The notes beneath the pieces are model-generated. The model searched no databases, was not told where the DNA came from, and saw only the letters and a list, made by a program, of their open reading frames with translations. The translations under genes were made by a program, and so were the position numbers. This document shows, piece after piece, positions 50,261 through 58,916 of a DNA stretch of 64,000 nucleotides. This stretch comes from Pseudomonadota bacterium. GTDB taxonomy: Bacteria; Pseudomonadota; Gammaproteobacteria; Burkholderiales; Burkholderiaceae_C. The DNA lies in contig JAEZWW010000107.1 of assembly GCA_023442945.1 (NCBI GenBank), positions 1 to 64,000 on the forward strand. Reading direction: 5' to 3'. The first letter of the stretch is position 1; each line of letters starts with the position of its first letter.

Positions 50261-50838
50261 CAACCCCCATGACGCTTTGGCTCGTTCGCCATGCGCCCGT
50301 GCTGGCCGACCCCGGCCTGTGCTACGGCGCCACCAACTTGCCCGCTGATGCCAGCGCCACGCGTGCCGCGGCCGAACGGCTGGCCAGAAGCCTGCCGGAA
50401 GGCACCCGCGTGGTCAGCTCTCCGCTACAAAGATGTGAGCTGCTCGCGCAGATCCTTCTGGGGCTGCGGCCCGATTTGATCTATACCGTGGACGACCGCC
50501 TGCGCGAGATGGACTTCGGCGCCTGGGAGCTGCGCCCCTGGGACGAGGTGCCGCGCGCCGACATGGACGCGTGGCTGGCCGATTTCACCGACGCGCGCCC
50601 GGGCGGCGATGGCGAGTCGGTGCGGGCGCTGATGGCGCGCGTCGGCGCGGCCTGGGACGACGCGTTGGCCGCGCCACCCGCGCCCACGCTGTGGGTCACG
50701 CACGCGGGCGTCATGCGCGCGGCGATGCTGTTGTCGCTGGGCGTGCGCCTGCCGGCGCAGGCGGCCGACTGGCCGGACACCGCGCTGGCCTTTGGCGAGC
50801 TGCTGCAGCTGCCCCTGTCCGCCACTCAGGCGGCCTGA
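50257..50838 (+). CDS. cobC: Alpha-ribazole phosphatase (histidine phosphatase family)
   Basis: A 193-residue phosphoglycerate-mutase-like phosphatase that removes the phosphate from alpha-ribazole phosphate or adenosylcobalamin phosphate. The N-terminal LWLVRHAPVL holds the phosphohistidine (RHA rather than RHG). SSPLQRCELLAQ, REMDFGAWELRPWDEV and the second His in WVTHAGVMRAAML are visible. A family-A repeat encodes about residues 58-75 (ELLAQILLGLRPDLIY). The symbol duplicates that of the aminotransferase because both are called cobC in different organisms. Confidence 0.9.
   Translation: MTTPMTLWLVRHAPVLADPGLCYGATNLPADASATRAAAERLARSLPEGTRVVSSPLQRCELLAQILLGLRPDLIYTVDDRLREMDFGAWELRPWDEVPRADMDAWLADFTDARPGGDGESVRALMARVGAAWDDALAAPPAPTLWVTHAGVMRAAMLLSLGVRLPAQAADWPDTALAFGELLQLPLSATQAA
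50424..50484 (+). repeat. Interspersed repeat family A, copy 10 (inside alpha-ribazole phosphatase)
   Basis: GCTACAAAGATGTGAGCTGC, TCGCGCAGATCCTTCTGGGG, CTGCGGCCCGATTTGATC. This plus-orientation copy retains the CGCGCAGAT, GGGCTG and GCCCGATTTG blocks and is translated in frame. Confidence 0.82.
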
Positions 50839-50841
50839 CGC

Positions 50842-51477
50842 ATGAGCACCGCCCCGCTGGCGCTGCAGGTGCAGGACCTGCGCTTTGCCCACCCGGGCCG
50901 TCCGTTGTGGGACGGCTGGTCGCACCGCTGGGCGCCCGGGGTGTCGCTGGTGCTGGGCGGCGACGGTGCCGGCAAGACCACGCTGCTGCGCCTGCTGGCC
51001 GGGGCCGAGCGCGTACAAGGCGGCCGCATCACGTTGGCGGGGATCGACGCCGGGCAGGGTGCGCCGTACCGCGCGCAGGTGGCCTGGACCGACCCGCGCC
51101 AGCCCGGTTTGCCCGCGCAAGACGGCCTGACGCCCGCGCGCTGGTGGCAAACGCTGCCCGCGCGTTACCCGGGCTGGCGCGCGGCCGACCTGCAAACGCA
51201 CATCGACGGCTGGGCGCTGGCGCCGCACCAGGACAAGCCTTTTCACGCCCTGTCGACCGGCACACAGCGCAAGGTGTTCATGGCGGCGGCGCTGGCCAGC
51301 GGCGCGCCGCTGACGCTGATCGACGAGCCCGACGCCGGGCTGGACAAAGCGTCCGTTGCCTACCTGCAGCAGGCGCTGGACGCGCTGGCGGACCGCACAG
51401 ACCGCATCGTCATCGTCGCCCATTACGCCGCGTGGGCTGGCGTGCGCTGGCAAGACGTGGTGCAATTGCCGGACTGA
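50842..51477 (+). CDS. ABC-type ATPase, orphan
   Basis: A 211-residue ATP-binding protein with Walker A GGDGAGKTT and Walker B LTLIDEPDAGLD. The H-loop His is in VIVAHYAAW, and the signature is modified (LSTGTQRKV instead of LSGGQ). It starts 4 bases after the phosphatase and ends the cobalamin block. No permease gene is adjacent. It is possibly the ATPase of an unlinked transporter, for instance of a corrinoid precursor; this is inference from position. Confidence 0.8.
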   Translation: MSTAPLALQVQDLRFAHPGRPLWDGWSHRWAPGVSLVLGGDGAGKTTLLRLLAGAERVQGGRITLAGIDAGQGAPYRAQVAWTDPRQPGLPAQDGLTPARWWQTLPARYPGWRAADLQTHIDGWALAPHQDKPFHALSTGTQRKVFMAAALASGAPLTLIDEPDAGLDKASVAYLQQALDALADRTDRIVIVAHYAAWAGVRWQDVVQLPD

Positions 51478-51501
51478 TTCGCCTTTTTTTGAAAGCCCTC
51501 C

Positions 51502-52137
51502 ATGGACGCCCTGGCGTTTGCCCCTCTTTCGGTGTTGATCGCGCTCACCCCCGGGCCCAACAACTTCTGCGCACTCAACAACGGCATGCGCGCCGGGGTG
51601 GGCAAGGCCTTGTGGGCGACCTGGGGCCGCGTGGCGGCGTTTGCCATCTTCCTGACCATTTCCGCCGTCGGGCTGGGCGCGATGCTGCTGGCGTCCGAAA
51701 CGGCCTTCGTCACCGTCAAGTGGATCGGCGCCATTTACCTGTTCTGGCTGGGCTGGAAGACCTGGCGCAGCCGCGACTTCAGCGGTTTTGACGCGGCCGA
51801 GGCCAGCGCCATCGACGCCACCCCGCGCCAGGCGCTGACCGTGCGCCGCCTGATCGCGCAGGAATTCGCCCTGGCCATCACCAACCCGAAGGCGATCATC
51901 CTGTTTGCGGCCGTGTTCCCGCAGTTCATCGACCCGTCGCGCCCGCCGGCGCAGCAATTCCTGGTGCTGGGCAGCCTGTACCTGGCCAGCGAATTCATCT
52001 CGTCGGCCGTGTACGCCACGGGCGGGCGCCAGATCCGCCGCTGGGTGCGCACGCCGCGCGGCGCCACGCGCATCAACCGCGCGACGGGCGGCATCTTCAT
52101 GGGCGCGGGTGGGCTGCTGTTGACGGCGCAGCGCTGA
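51502..52137 (+). CDS. LysE/RhtB family amino-acid exporter
   Basis: A 211-residue inner-membrane protein with about six helices. The family block LIALTPGPNNFCALNNGMRA (PGPN motif) is near the N-terminus, followed by WIGAIYLFWLGWKTWR and FALAITNPKAIILFAAVFPQF. Members export amino acids such as lysine, homoserine or threonine; the substrate is not evident. Confidence 0.9.
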   Translation: MDALAFAPLSVLIALTPGPNNFCALNNGMRAGVGKALWATWGRVAAFAIFLTISAVGLGAMLLASETAFVTVKWIGAIYLFWLGWKTWRSRDFSGFDAAEASAIDATPRQALTVRRLIAQEFALAITNPKAIILFAAVFPQFIDPSRPPAQQFLVLGSLYLASEFISSAVYATGGRQIRRWVRTPRGATRINRATGGIFMGAGGLLLTAQR

Positions 52138-52160
52138 AGCGGCGGCCTGCGCGTTCTGGC

Positions 52161-52231
52161 CTGAATTTCAAGTCAAATCGGCCTCCGGCCCTAGTGTCAT
52201 CTGCGCGGGCAGCTATGAAAATGGTAGTGCA
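52161..52231 (-). repeat. Interspersed repeat family A, copy 11 (intergenic)
   Basis: The most complete minus-orientation copy: GAATTTCAAGTCAAATCGGC, CTCCGGCCCTAGTGTCATC, TGCGCGGGCAGCTATG, AAAATGGTAG. It lies between the lysE-like and alkB-like genes. Confidence 0.93.
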
Positions 52232-52305
52232 ATAGGCGGCAACGCGACGCACGGCGCGAGGGCTGTGCGCTTGCGTACGGGCGAAATCGGTCGTAATATG
52301 ACTGT

Positions 52306-52890
52306 ATGTTCGTACAGTCTTTTTTGTTCGCCCAGGAGGCCGTCACGCTGGTGTCCGACGCGGAAGGCGGCATCGTCTACCACCCCGGCGTGGTGACCGA
52401 AGCGCAGGCACAGGCCTGGTACACGGCCCTGCTTCCCCAGGTGCCGTGGCGCAGCGAAGACCGGCCCATGTACGACCGCATCGTCGCCGTGCCGCGCCTC
52501 ATGGCCAGCGTGGTGCTGAACGACCCGACGCGCCCGCCGGAGATGGACGCCGCCCTGGCCGCCGTGCAGTCGGTCGCGCCGGCGCCGTACACGCGCGTGG
52601 GGCTTAACCTGTACCGCGACGGGCGCGACAGTGTGGCGCTGCACAACGACCGGCTGCACGACCTGGCACCGCGCCAGCCGATCAGCATTCTGTCGCTGGG
52701 CGCGCCGCGCGACATGCTGATCAAGCCCAAGGCCGGCGGCCCGGCGCAGCGCGTGCGGCTGGAGCCCGGCAGCGTGCTGGTGATGAGCCACGCGTGTCAG
52801 CGCACGCATGAGCATGGCATTCCCAAAAGTGCCGAGCCGCTTGGCCCCCGCATGAGCCTGGCGTTTCGCGTGCGTTGCCCGGCGGCTTGA
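52306..52890 (+). CDS. AlkB-like 2-oxoglutarate/Fe(II) dioxygenase
   Basis: A 194-residue protein of the AlkB family, which oxidatively removes alkyl groups from DNA or RNA. The iron ligands are visible: His113 and Asp115 in VALHNDRLHDL, and His168 in CQRTHEHGIPK. The 2-oxoglutarate Arg is in GPRMSLAFRVR. NLYRDGRDSVALHND is the typical run-in. It is monocistronic. Confidence 0.9.
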   Translation: MFVQSFLFAQEAVTLVSDAEGGIVYHPGVVTEAQAQAWYTALLPQVPWRSEDRPMYDRIVAVPRLMASVVLNDPTRPPEMDAALAAVQSVAPAPYTRVGLNLYRDGRDSVALHNDRLHDLAPRQPISILSLGAPRDMLIKPKAGGPAQRVRLEPGSVLVMSHACQRTHEHGIPKSAEPLGPRMSLAFRVRCPAA

Positions 52891-52954
52891 TCGGCGAGGG
52901 TGGAGCGGTCGCGCGTTCGGTGCTTCAGCGGACGACCTTGCCGGCGCGCCCGGC

Positions 52955-53761
52955 TCAGCCCATGTCGCGCAGCGCGGTCTCCACGGCCGCCGCGGTCGCC
53001 AGTGGCTTTTCCATCGGAAAGAGGTGGGTGCCGTCCAGCATGGTCACACGCCCGCGCGCCATGCGCCGCGTGCCTTCCACGCCGCCCACGGCGCGCAGCT
53101 CGGCCGAACGCAGGCCGCCGACGAAGCTCATCGGGCAGCGCAGCGGGTGGCGCCGCAGCAGGCTTTCGATGTTGTGCGGCAGCGTGTCGTAAATGCGGCT
53201 TTCAATGTCGCGGTCGAACGCCAGGCGCCACACGCCGTCGGCGTCCAGCATGCCGTGGTTGACGTAGTCGTGCAGCACCTGTTCGTCCCAGCCGGCGAAG
53301 ACCTTCTTGCCGCGAAAGTGCTGGAACACGGCGTCGCGGTCGTCCCATTCGTTGCGGCGACGGCGGCTGACCTGGCTGGGCGAAAGGCGCTTCATGAGCG
53401 GCGTGCGTTTGGCCAGGCCCAGGCCGCGCGCGCGCCAGCCGCTCACGACCGGCGAATCCAGCAGGACGACGGCGTGCGCCAGGTCGGGGTGCTGGGCCGC
53501 GCACATCAGGCTCAGGATGCCGCCCAGCGAATGGCCGACCAGGCAGGGCGCCTGGCCGCCGTGCGCCTTCTTCTGCTGCGCGGCGAAGTCGGCCAGCTGC
53601 TGTACCAGGTGCGGCCAGCCGTCGGTGACCGGGTAGTCGGCGTCGTGCCCGTACTTTTCGACCGCGCTGACCGACCAGCCGCGCGCGCGCAGGCTGTCCA
53701 GCATCACGCGGTAGGTGCTGGCCGGAAAGCTGTTGCCGTGGGAAAAAACGATGTGCGTCAT
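52955..53761 (-). CDS. Alpha/beta hydrolase
   Basis: A 268-residue hydrolase. MTHIVFSHGNSFPASTYRVM includes the oxyanion HG region, the nucleophile elbow is LVGHSLGG, and DGTHLFPMEKP carries the probable catalytic His. The substrate is unknown. It is 62 bases downstream of the EthD-like gene on the same strand. Confidence 0.88.
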   Translation of the reverse strand: MTHIVFSHGNSFPASTYRVMLDSLRARGWSVSAVEKYGHDADYPVTDGWPHLVQQLADFAAQQKKAHGGQAPCLVGHSLGGILSLMCAAQHPDLAHAVVLLDSPVVSGWRARGLGLAKRTPLMKRLSPSQVSRRRRNEWDDRDAVFQHFRGKKVFAGWDEQVLHDYVNHGMLDADGVWRLAFDRDIESRIYDTLPHNIESLLRRHPLRCPMSFVGGLRSAELRAVGGVEGTRRMARGRVTMLDGTHLFPMEKPLATAAAVETALRDMG

Positions 53762-53823
53762 GGGCGGGAAAGACAGCGCCCGCCAGGCGGCGGGCGAAGA
53801 GGGTGGTCCGAACGACCGTGGGT

Positions 53824-54144
53824 TCAGGGCTGGCCGACCAGCACTTCGCTGATTTGCGTGATCGGCTTGAGGTCGGTGTAGTTCGGGATGTCGGCCAGGA
53901 TGGCCTTGACGTGCGGGCCGAATCCGGCCTGGAAGGCTTCGACCGATTCCACGTAGAGGTGGCCGAGCGCCACGTAGGTCGGAGGCTGACCGGGCAGGCC
54001 GCCGGCCACGCCTTTTTCGGCGGTGAAGAACAGGCAGGACGCGCCCATCTTCTCCTTGACCGTGGGCATGTGCTTCTGGCAGTAGTAGTCGAAGTCGAAA
54101 CGGGCGTCGGCCTGGTACGGGTACATGATGCTGACCTTGATCAC
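53824..54144 (-). CDS. EthD family protein
   Basis: A 106-residue dimeric alpha/beta barrel protein. IKVSIMYPYQADARFDFDYY, CQKHMPTVKEKMG and ALGHLYVESVEAFQAGFGPH follow the EthD pattern (Y-x-x-KHMP). The start is GTG 54144, with AGGAG suitably upstream. EthD proteins accompany oxidative degradation pathways, but the precise role is unclear here. Confidence 0.85.
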   Translation of the reverse strand: MIKVSIMYPYQADARFDFDYYCQKHMPTVKEKMGASCLFFTAEKGVAGGLPGQPPTYVALGHLYVESVEAFQAGFGPHVKAILADIPNYTDLKPITQISEVLVGQP

Positions 54145-54275
54145 GGTGCATGTCTCCTGGTGGATGGGGCGAAAGGGCCGCCCCCAGCGGGCGATCCTGC
54201 GGCCGACAGGGTAGCGCATGGCGCGCGCCCGCGGCGCGCTGGTGGGCCGGGCGAAGTCTGGGCCGACCCGCTGGC

Positions 54276-55754
54276 TCAGCCGGGTTGGGGTGCGTCGCCG
54301 CCCAGCGCCTTGTACAGCGCCACGCGGTTGATCTGTTCGGCCAGGCGCAGGCTGATCAACTGCTGCTGGGCCACGTACAGGCTGCGCTGCGCGTCCAGCA
54401 CGCTCAAGTAGTTGTCGGTGCCGGCCTTGAAGCGCGCGTTGGACAGGTCCAGCGCCTTCTGGTTGGCCGCGACCAGCGCGGTGGCGGCGGCCAGGCGTTC
54501 TTGCAAGGTCAGGCGCTCGGCCAGGGCGTCGGCGACTTCGCGGAAGGCGGTCTGCACCGCCCGGTCGTAGGCGTTGACGGCCAGGTCGCGGTCGACTTCG
54601 GCCACGCGCAGGTTGGCCTGGTTGGCGCCACCGTCGAAGATCGGCAAGCTCAAGGCCGGGCCAAACGACCAGGTGCCGTTGCCGCTGCCGAACAGCGCCG
54701 ACAGCGCGCGGCTGCCGGTGCCGATGGCCGCTGTCAGATTGATGCGCGGGAAGAAATTGGCGCGCGCCACGCCGATGTTGGCGCTCATGGCGCGCAACTG
54801 GTACTCGGCGGCGTGCACGTCGGGGCGCCGCAGCAACACGCTGGAGGGCAGGGCGGCGGGCGCGTCCAGCACGGCGGCAACGTGGTGTTCCAGCACGTCG
54901 GTGGGCAGCGGCAGGAGCGCATCCGACACCGGACCGCCGGCCAGCAGCTCCAGCGCGTGGCGGTCTTTGGCGATCTGGCTGGTGTAGGCGGCCACGTCCA
55001 GGCGCGCCGTATCTACGGTGGTCTGGTTCTGCGCCAGGACCAGGCCGGAGGTGGCGCCGAGCTCGTGCATGCGCTGGGTCAGGCTGAAGGCCTTTTCGCG
55101 CGCGGCCAGCGTCTCGCGCGCCAGGCGCAGGCGTTGCTGGTCGGCCGCCAAGTTCAACCAGGCCTGCACCACATCGCCCACCAGCGTCAGGCGCACGTTC
55201 TGCTGCACCTCGGTCTGGGCCAGGTACTGCTGCAACGAGGCTTCGCTGAGGTTGCGCACGCGCCCCCAGAAGTCGAGTTCGAACGCGGTGATGCCCAACT
55301 GCACCGTGAACTGGTTCAGCTCGGTCGATTGGCCGGAGCTGCTCAGGTCGGCCGCCGTGCGCGTGCGCGTGGCTTGTGACGACAGGCCGATGTTCGGCAA
55401 TTGGTTGGCGCGTGTGATGCCGTAGAGCGCGCGGGCGCGTTCGACATTGAGCACGGCCTGCTGCAGGTTGCGGTTCTGCCCGAGCGCTTGGGCGAGCAGC
55501 TGGCGCAGGCGCTCGTCTTGCACCCAGTCGGTCAACGCCAGCGCCGGGGCCATCGCGGCCTCGTCCCATTCGACCGGCGTCGTCCCGATGGCGCGCGGTT
55601 CGGCGTTGGCCGGCATGACCTGTGCCGGCACGCTCAGCGGCGGCGTCTGGTGCTTGGGCGCCAGGTTGCAGGCGCTGAGCGCAGCCACGGCGGCGGCCAG
55701 CGCAGTCCAGCGCAGCGCTGCGCCGGCGTGCAGGGGCTTCATGGCGGCGCTCAT
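54276..55754 (-). CDS. RND efflux outer membrane lipoprotein (NodT/OprM family)
   Basis: A 492-residue outer-membrane channel. It has a lipoprotein signal with lipobox LSAC (acylated Cys at about residue 29) and two repeats of the TolC-type helical barrel (ALGQNRNLQQAVLNVERARA; QTAFREVADALAERLTLQER). NFFPRINLTAAIGTGSRALS precedes the second beta section. The start overlaps the stop of the RND pump gene (ATGA). It completes a tripartite efflux system. Confidence 0.95.
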   Translation of the reverse strand: MSAAMKPLHAGAALRWTALAAAVAALSACNLAPKHQTPPLSVPAQVMPANAEPRAIGTTPVEWDEAAMAPALALTDWVQDERLRQLLAQALGQNRNLQQAVLNVERARALYGITRANQLPNIGLSSQATRTRTAADLSSSGQSTELNQFTVQLGITAFELDFWGRVRNLSEASLQQYLAQTEVQQNVRLTLVGDVVQAWLNLAADQQRLRLARETLAAREKAFSLTQRMHELGATSGLVLAQNQTTVDTARLDVAAYTSQIAKDRHALELLAGGPVSDALLPLPTDVLEHHVAAVLDAPAALPSSVLLRRPDVHAAEYQLRAMSANIGVARANFFPRINLTAAIGTGSRALSALFGSGNGTWSFGPALSLPIFDGGANQANLRVAEVDRDLAVNAYDRAVQTAFREVADALAERLTLQERLAAATALVAANQKALDLSNARFKAGTDNYLSVLDAQRSLYVAQQQLISLRLAEQINRVALYKALGGDAPQPG

Positions 55755-58700
55755 GCGGCGACCTCCTGAGGCGAGGTCGGCGTTTCATGGCGCGCGTGGT
55801 CCTTGAACCAGCTGCGCACCAGCAGGAAGAACACCGGCACGAAGAACAAGCCCAATACGGTGGAGAAGACCGTCCCGCCCAGCACCGCGGTGCCGATGGA
55901 GTGGCGGCCGGCCGAGCCGGCGCCCGTGGCCACCGCCAGCGGCAGCACGCCCACACCAAAGGCCAGCGACGTCATGATGATCGGACGCAGACGCAGGCGA
56001 ACGGCTTCCAGCGTGGCTTCGAACAAGGCCTTGCCCTGTTCCTGCAGCTGCGTGGCGAACTCCACGATCAGAATGGCGTTCTTGGACGCCAGGCCCACGG
56101 TGGTCAAGAGGCCCACCTGGAAATACACGTCGTTGTCCAGCCCGCGCACGCCGGTGAACAACGCAGCGCCCAACACACCCAGCGGCACGGCCAGGATCAC
56201 GGCCAGCGGCACGGTCCAGCTTTCGTACAGCGCGGCCAGGCACAGAAACACGAACAGCACCGAAATCGCGTACAGCAGCGGCGCCTGCGCGCCGGCCTGG
56301 CGCTCCTGGTAAGAGGCGCCCGACCATTCGTGGCCGATGCCGGCGGGCAGCGTCTTCATCAGCTCTTCCATGATGTTCATGGCCTCGCCGGTGCTGGTGC
56401 CTTGCACCGATTCACCTTCGATCTCCAGCGCGGGCGCAGCGTTGTAGCGGCGCAGCTGGGGTGAGCCGTAGGTCCAGCCGCTGTCGGCAAAGGTGTCAAA
56501 GCGCACCATCTGGCCTTGCGCATTGCGCACCGACCACTGGTTGATGTCCTGCGGCAGCATGCGGTAGGGCGTGTCGCCCTGCACGTACACGCGCTTGACG
56601 CGTCCGTTGTGCACGAAGTCGTTGATGTAGCTGCCGCCCATGGCGATCGACAGCGTGCGGTTCACGTCGGCGGTGCCCAGGCCTTGCGCGCCGGCTTTGC
56701 GGTCGTCCACGGTGACGCGCAGCTGCGCGGTGTCGTCCGAGTTCTGCGCGCGCACACGGGTCAGGCGCGGGTCGGCGTTGGCGCGGCGCAGCAGGTCGTC
56801 TTTGGCGGCCATCAGCGCTTCGTGGCCCAGATCGTTCATGTCCTTCAACTCCAGCAGGAAGCCGGCGTTGGAGCCCAGGCTGCGGATCACCGGCGGCAGG
56901 GTGACGATGACGTTGGCGTCGCGGATCTTGCGCAGGTCCTGCGTGGCTTTTTGCGCCAGGGCGCGTGCGCTTTGTTCGGGCAGTGGGCGGTCGCCCCAGT
57001 CGGTCAGCCGCACAAACGCGCGGGCCGAGGCCTGGTTGCCGCCGAGGCCGGTGACGATGTTGATGTTCACCGCTTCCGGCATCTTGCGGAAATACTCGGT
57101 CACCTCGCGCGCGACGGCATTGGTGCGTTCCGCGGTGGCGCCGGCCGGCGGGGTGATGATCACCGTCAGCGCGCCCTGGTCCTCTTCGGGCACGAAGCTG
57201 GTGGGCAGCTTGTGCAGCAGGAAGGCGATGCCCGCGCCGATCAGCACATAGATCAGCATCATCTGCCATGCGCGGCGCATGGCGCGGCTTGCCAGTGTGA
57301 CGGTGCCGTTCGTGGCGCGGTCAAAGCCGCGGTTGAACTTCTGGAAGAAGCGGTCGTTCAGACCGAGCAGGCCGCGACGAATTTCGCCATCGTGGCGGGG
57401 TGGTTTGAGCAAGGTGGCGCACAGCGCCGGCGTCAGCGTCAGCGCCACGAACACCGACAGGACCATGGCCGTCACGATGGTGATCGAAAACTGCCGGTAG
57501 ATGATGCCCGTTGACCCGCCGAAGAACGCCATCGGGATGAACACCGCCGACAAGGTCATCGTGATGCCGACCAGCGCGGGGGTGATCTCGATCATCGACT
57601 TGCGCGTCGCTTCCTTCGGCGGCAGGTGTTCCGAGTGCATCACGCGCTCGACGTTCTCGACCACCACGATGGCGTCGTCCACCAGCAGGCCGATCGCCAG
57701 CACCAGGCCGAACATGGTCAGCGTGTTGATCGAGTAGCCGAACACCGCCAGTACGCCGAAGGTCCCCAGCAACACCACGGGCACGGCGATCGCGGGGATC
57801 AGCGTGGCGCGCAGGTTCTGCATGAACAGGAACATGACGAGAACGACCAGCACCAGCGCTTCAAACAGCGCCTTGACCACCTCTTCGATCGAGGTCTTCA
57901 CGAAAGGCGTGGAATCGACCACCACCGTCGGCTTCAGGCCGTAGGGGAACATGGGCTGCATCTCGGCCAGCTTGGCGTTGATCAGCTCGGCCACCTTCAT
58001 GGCGTTGGCGCCATCGGCCAGCACGATGCCCATGCCGGCGCCGGGCTTGCCGTCCAGGCGCGACAGCACCGTCAGGTTTTCCGGCCCCAGCTCGACTCGG
58101 CCGACGTCCTTGATCGTCACGGCCGAGCCATCGGCGCCGATCTTGAGGAAGACGTCCTCAAACTGCTCGGCCGTCTGCAGCTTGGTGCGCGCGGTGATGG
58201 CAGCGTTGATCTGCTGGCCCTGCACGCTGGGCAGCGCGCCCAGCTGACCGGCCGACACCTGCGCGTTCTGCGCCTGGATGGCGTTGGCGACGTCGCCGGG
58301 CATCAGGCTAAATTTTTCGAGCTTGGCTGGGTCCAGCCAGACGCGCATGGCGTAGCCGGTGCCGAAGATCTGCACGTCGCCGACGCCGTCCACGCGGCCG
58401 ATCACGTCCACCAGGTTGCTGCGCAGGAAGTCGCCCACGTCCACGTGGCTGACGCTGGGGTCGTCCGAGGTGAAGGACACCACCATCAGGAAGTCCTGCC
58501 CGCCCTTGAACACGAACACGCCGCGGCTGGTCACCTCGTTGGGCAGGCGGCTCATGGCCTGCTGCAGCTTGTTCTGCACCTGCACCTGCGCCACGTCGAT
58601 GTTGGTGCCGGGCGCAAAGGTCAGCGTGGTGCGCGACTGGCCCGACTCGTTGCTGGTGGCGTTGATGTACAGCAGGTTGTCGATGCCCTTGAGCTGCTGC

Positions 58701-58897
58701 TCGATCACCTGGGTGACCGAGTTGTCCACCGTCGCGGCCGAGGCGCCCACGTAGTCGGCGCCGATGGTCACGCGCGGCGGCGCGATGTTGGGGAACTGCT
58801 CGACCGGCAGGGTGAACACCGCCAGCCCGCCGGCCAGCATGATGACGATGGCAATGACCCAGGCAAAGATGGGCCGGTTGATGAAGAACTGCGCCAT
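55751..58897 (-). CDS. RND efflux pump, HAE1 family (AcrB-like)
   Basis: A 1048-residue inner-membrane drug/proton antiporter. It starts with MAQFFINRPIFAWVIAIVIM; the proton-relay aspartates lie in TM4 (GLVLAIGLLVDDAIVVVENV). FSITIVTAMVLSVFVALTLT and the C-terminal GLASKNAILIVEFATQLQEQ are also present. Full length and intact. It lies 19 bases after the membrane fusion gene and overlaps the outer-membrane gene. Confidence 0.97.
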   Translation of the reverse strand: MAQFFINRPIFAWVIAIVIMLAGGLAVFTLPVEQFPNIAPPRVTIGADYVGASAATVDNSVTQVIEQQLKGIDNLLYINATSNESGQSRTTLTFAPGTNIDVAQVQVQNKLQQAMSRLPNEVTSRGVFVFKGGQDFLMVVSFTSDDPSVSHVDVGDFLRSNLVDVIGRVDGVGDVQIFGTGYAMRVWLDPAKLEKFSLMPGDVANAIQAQNAQVSAGQLGALPSVQGQQINAAITARTKLQTAEQFEDVFLKIGADGSAVTIKDVGRVELGPENLTVLSRLDGKPGAGMGIVLADGANAMKVAELINAKLAEMQPMFPYGLKPTVVVDSTPFVKTSIEEVVKALFEALVLVVLVMFLFMQNLRATLIPAIAVPVVLLGTFGVLAVFGYSINTLTMFGLVLAIGLLVDDAIVVVENVERVMHSEHLPPKEATRKSMIEITPALVGITMTLSAVFIPMAFFGGSTGIIYRQFSITIVTAMVLSVFVALTLTPALCATLLKPPRHDGEIRRGLLGLNDRFFQKFNRGFDRATNGTVTLASRAMRRAWQMMLIYVLIGAGIAFLLHKLPTSFVPEEDQGALTVIITPPAGATAERTNAVAREVTEYFRKMPEAVNINIVTGLGGNQASARAFVRLTDWGDRPLPEQSARALAQKATQDLRKIRDANVIVTLPPVIRSLGSNAGFLLELKDMNDLGHEALMAAKDDLLRRANADPRLTRVRAQNSDDTAQLRVTVDDRKAGAQGLGTADVNRTLSIAMGGSYINDFVHNGRVKRVYVQGDTPYRMLPQDINQWSVRNAQGQMVRFDTFADSGWTYGSPQLRRYNAAPALEIEGESVQGTSTGEAMNIMEELMKTLPAGIGHEWSGASYQERQAGAQAPLLYAISVLFVFLCLAALYESWTVPLAVILAVPLGVLGAALFTGVRGLDNDVYFQVGLLTTVGLASKNAILIVEFATQLQEQGKALFEATLEAVRLRLRPIIMTSLAFGVGVLPLAVATGAGSAGRHSIGTAVLGGTVFSTVLGLFFVPVFFLLVRSWFKDHARHETPTSPQEVAA

Positions 58898-58916
58898 GGA
58901 TCGGACCTCGGCGTAG

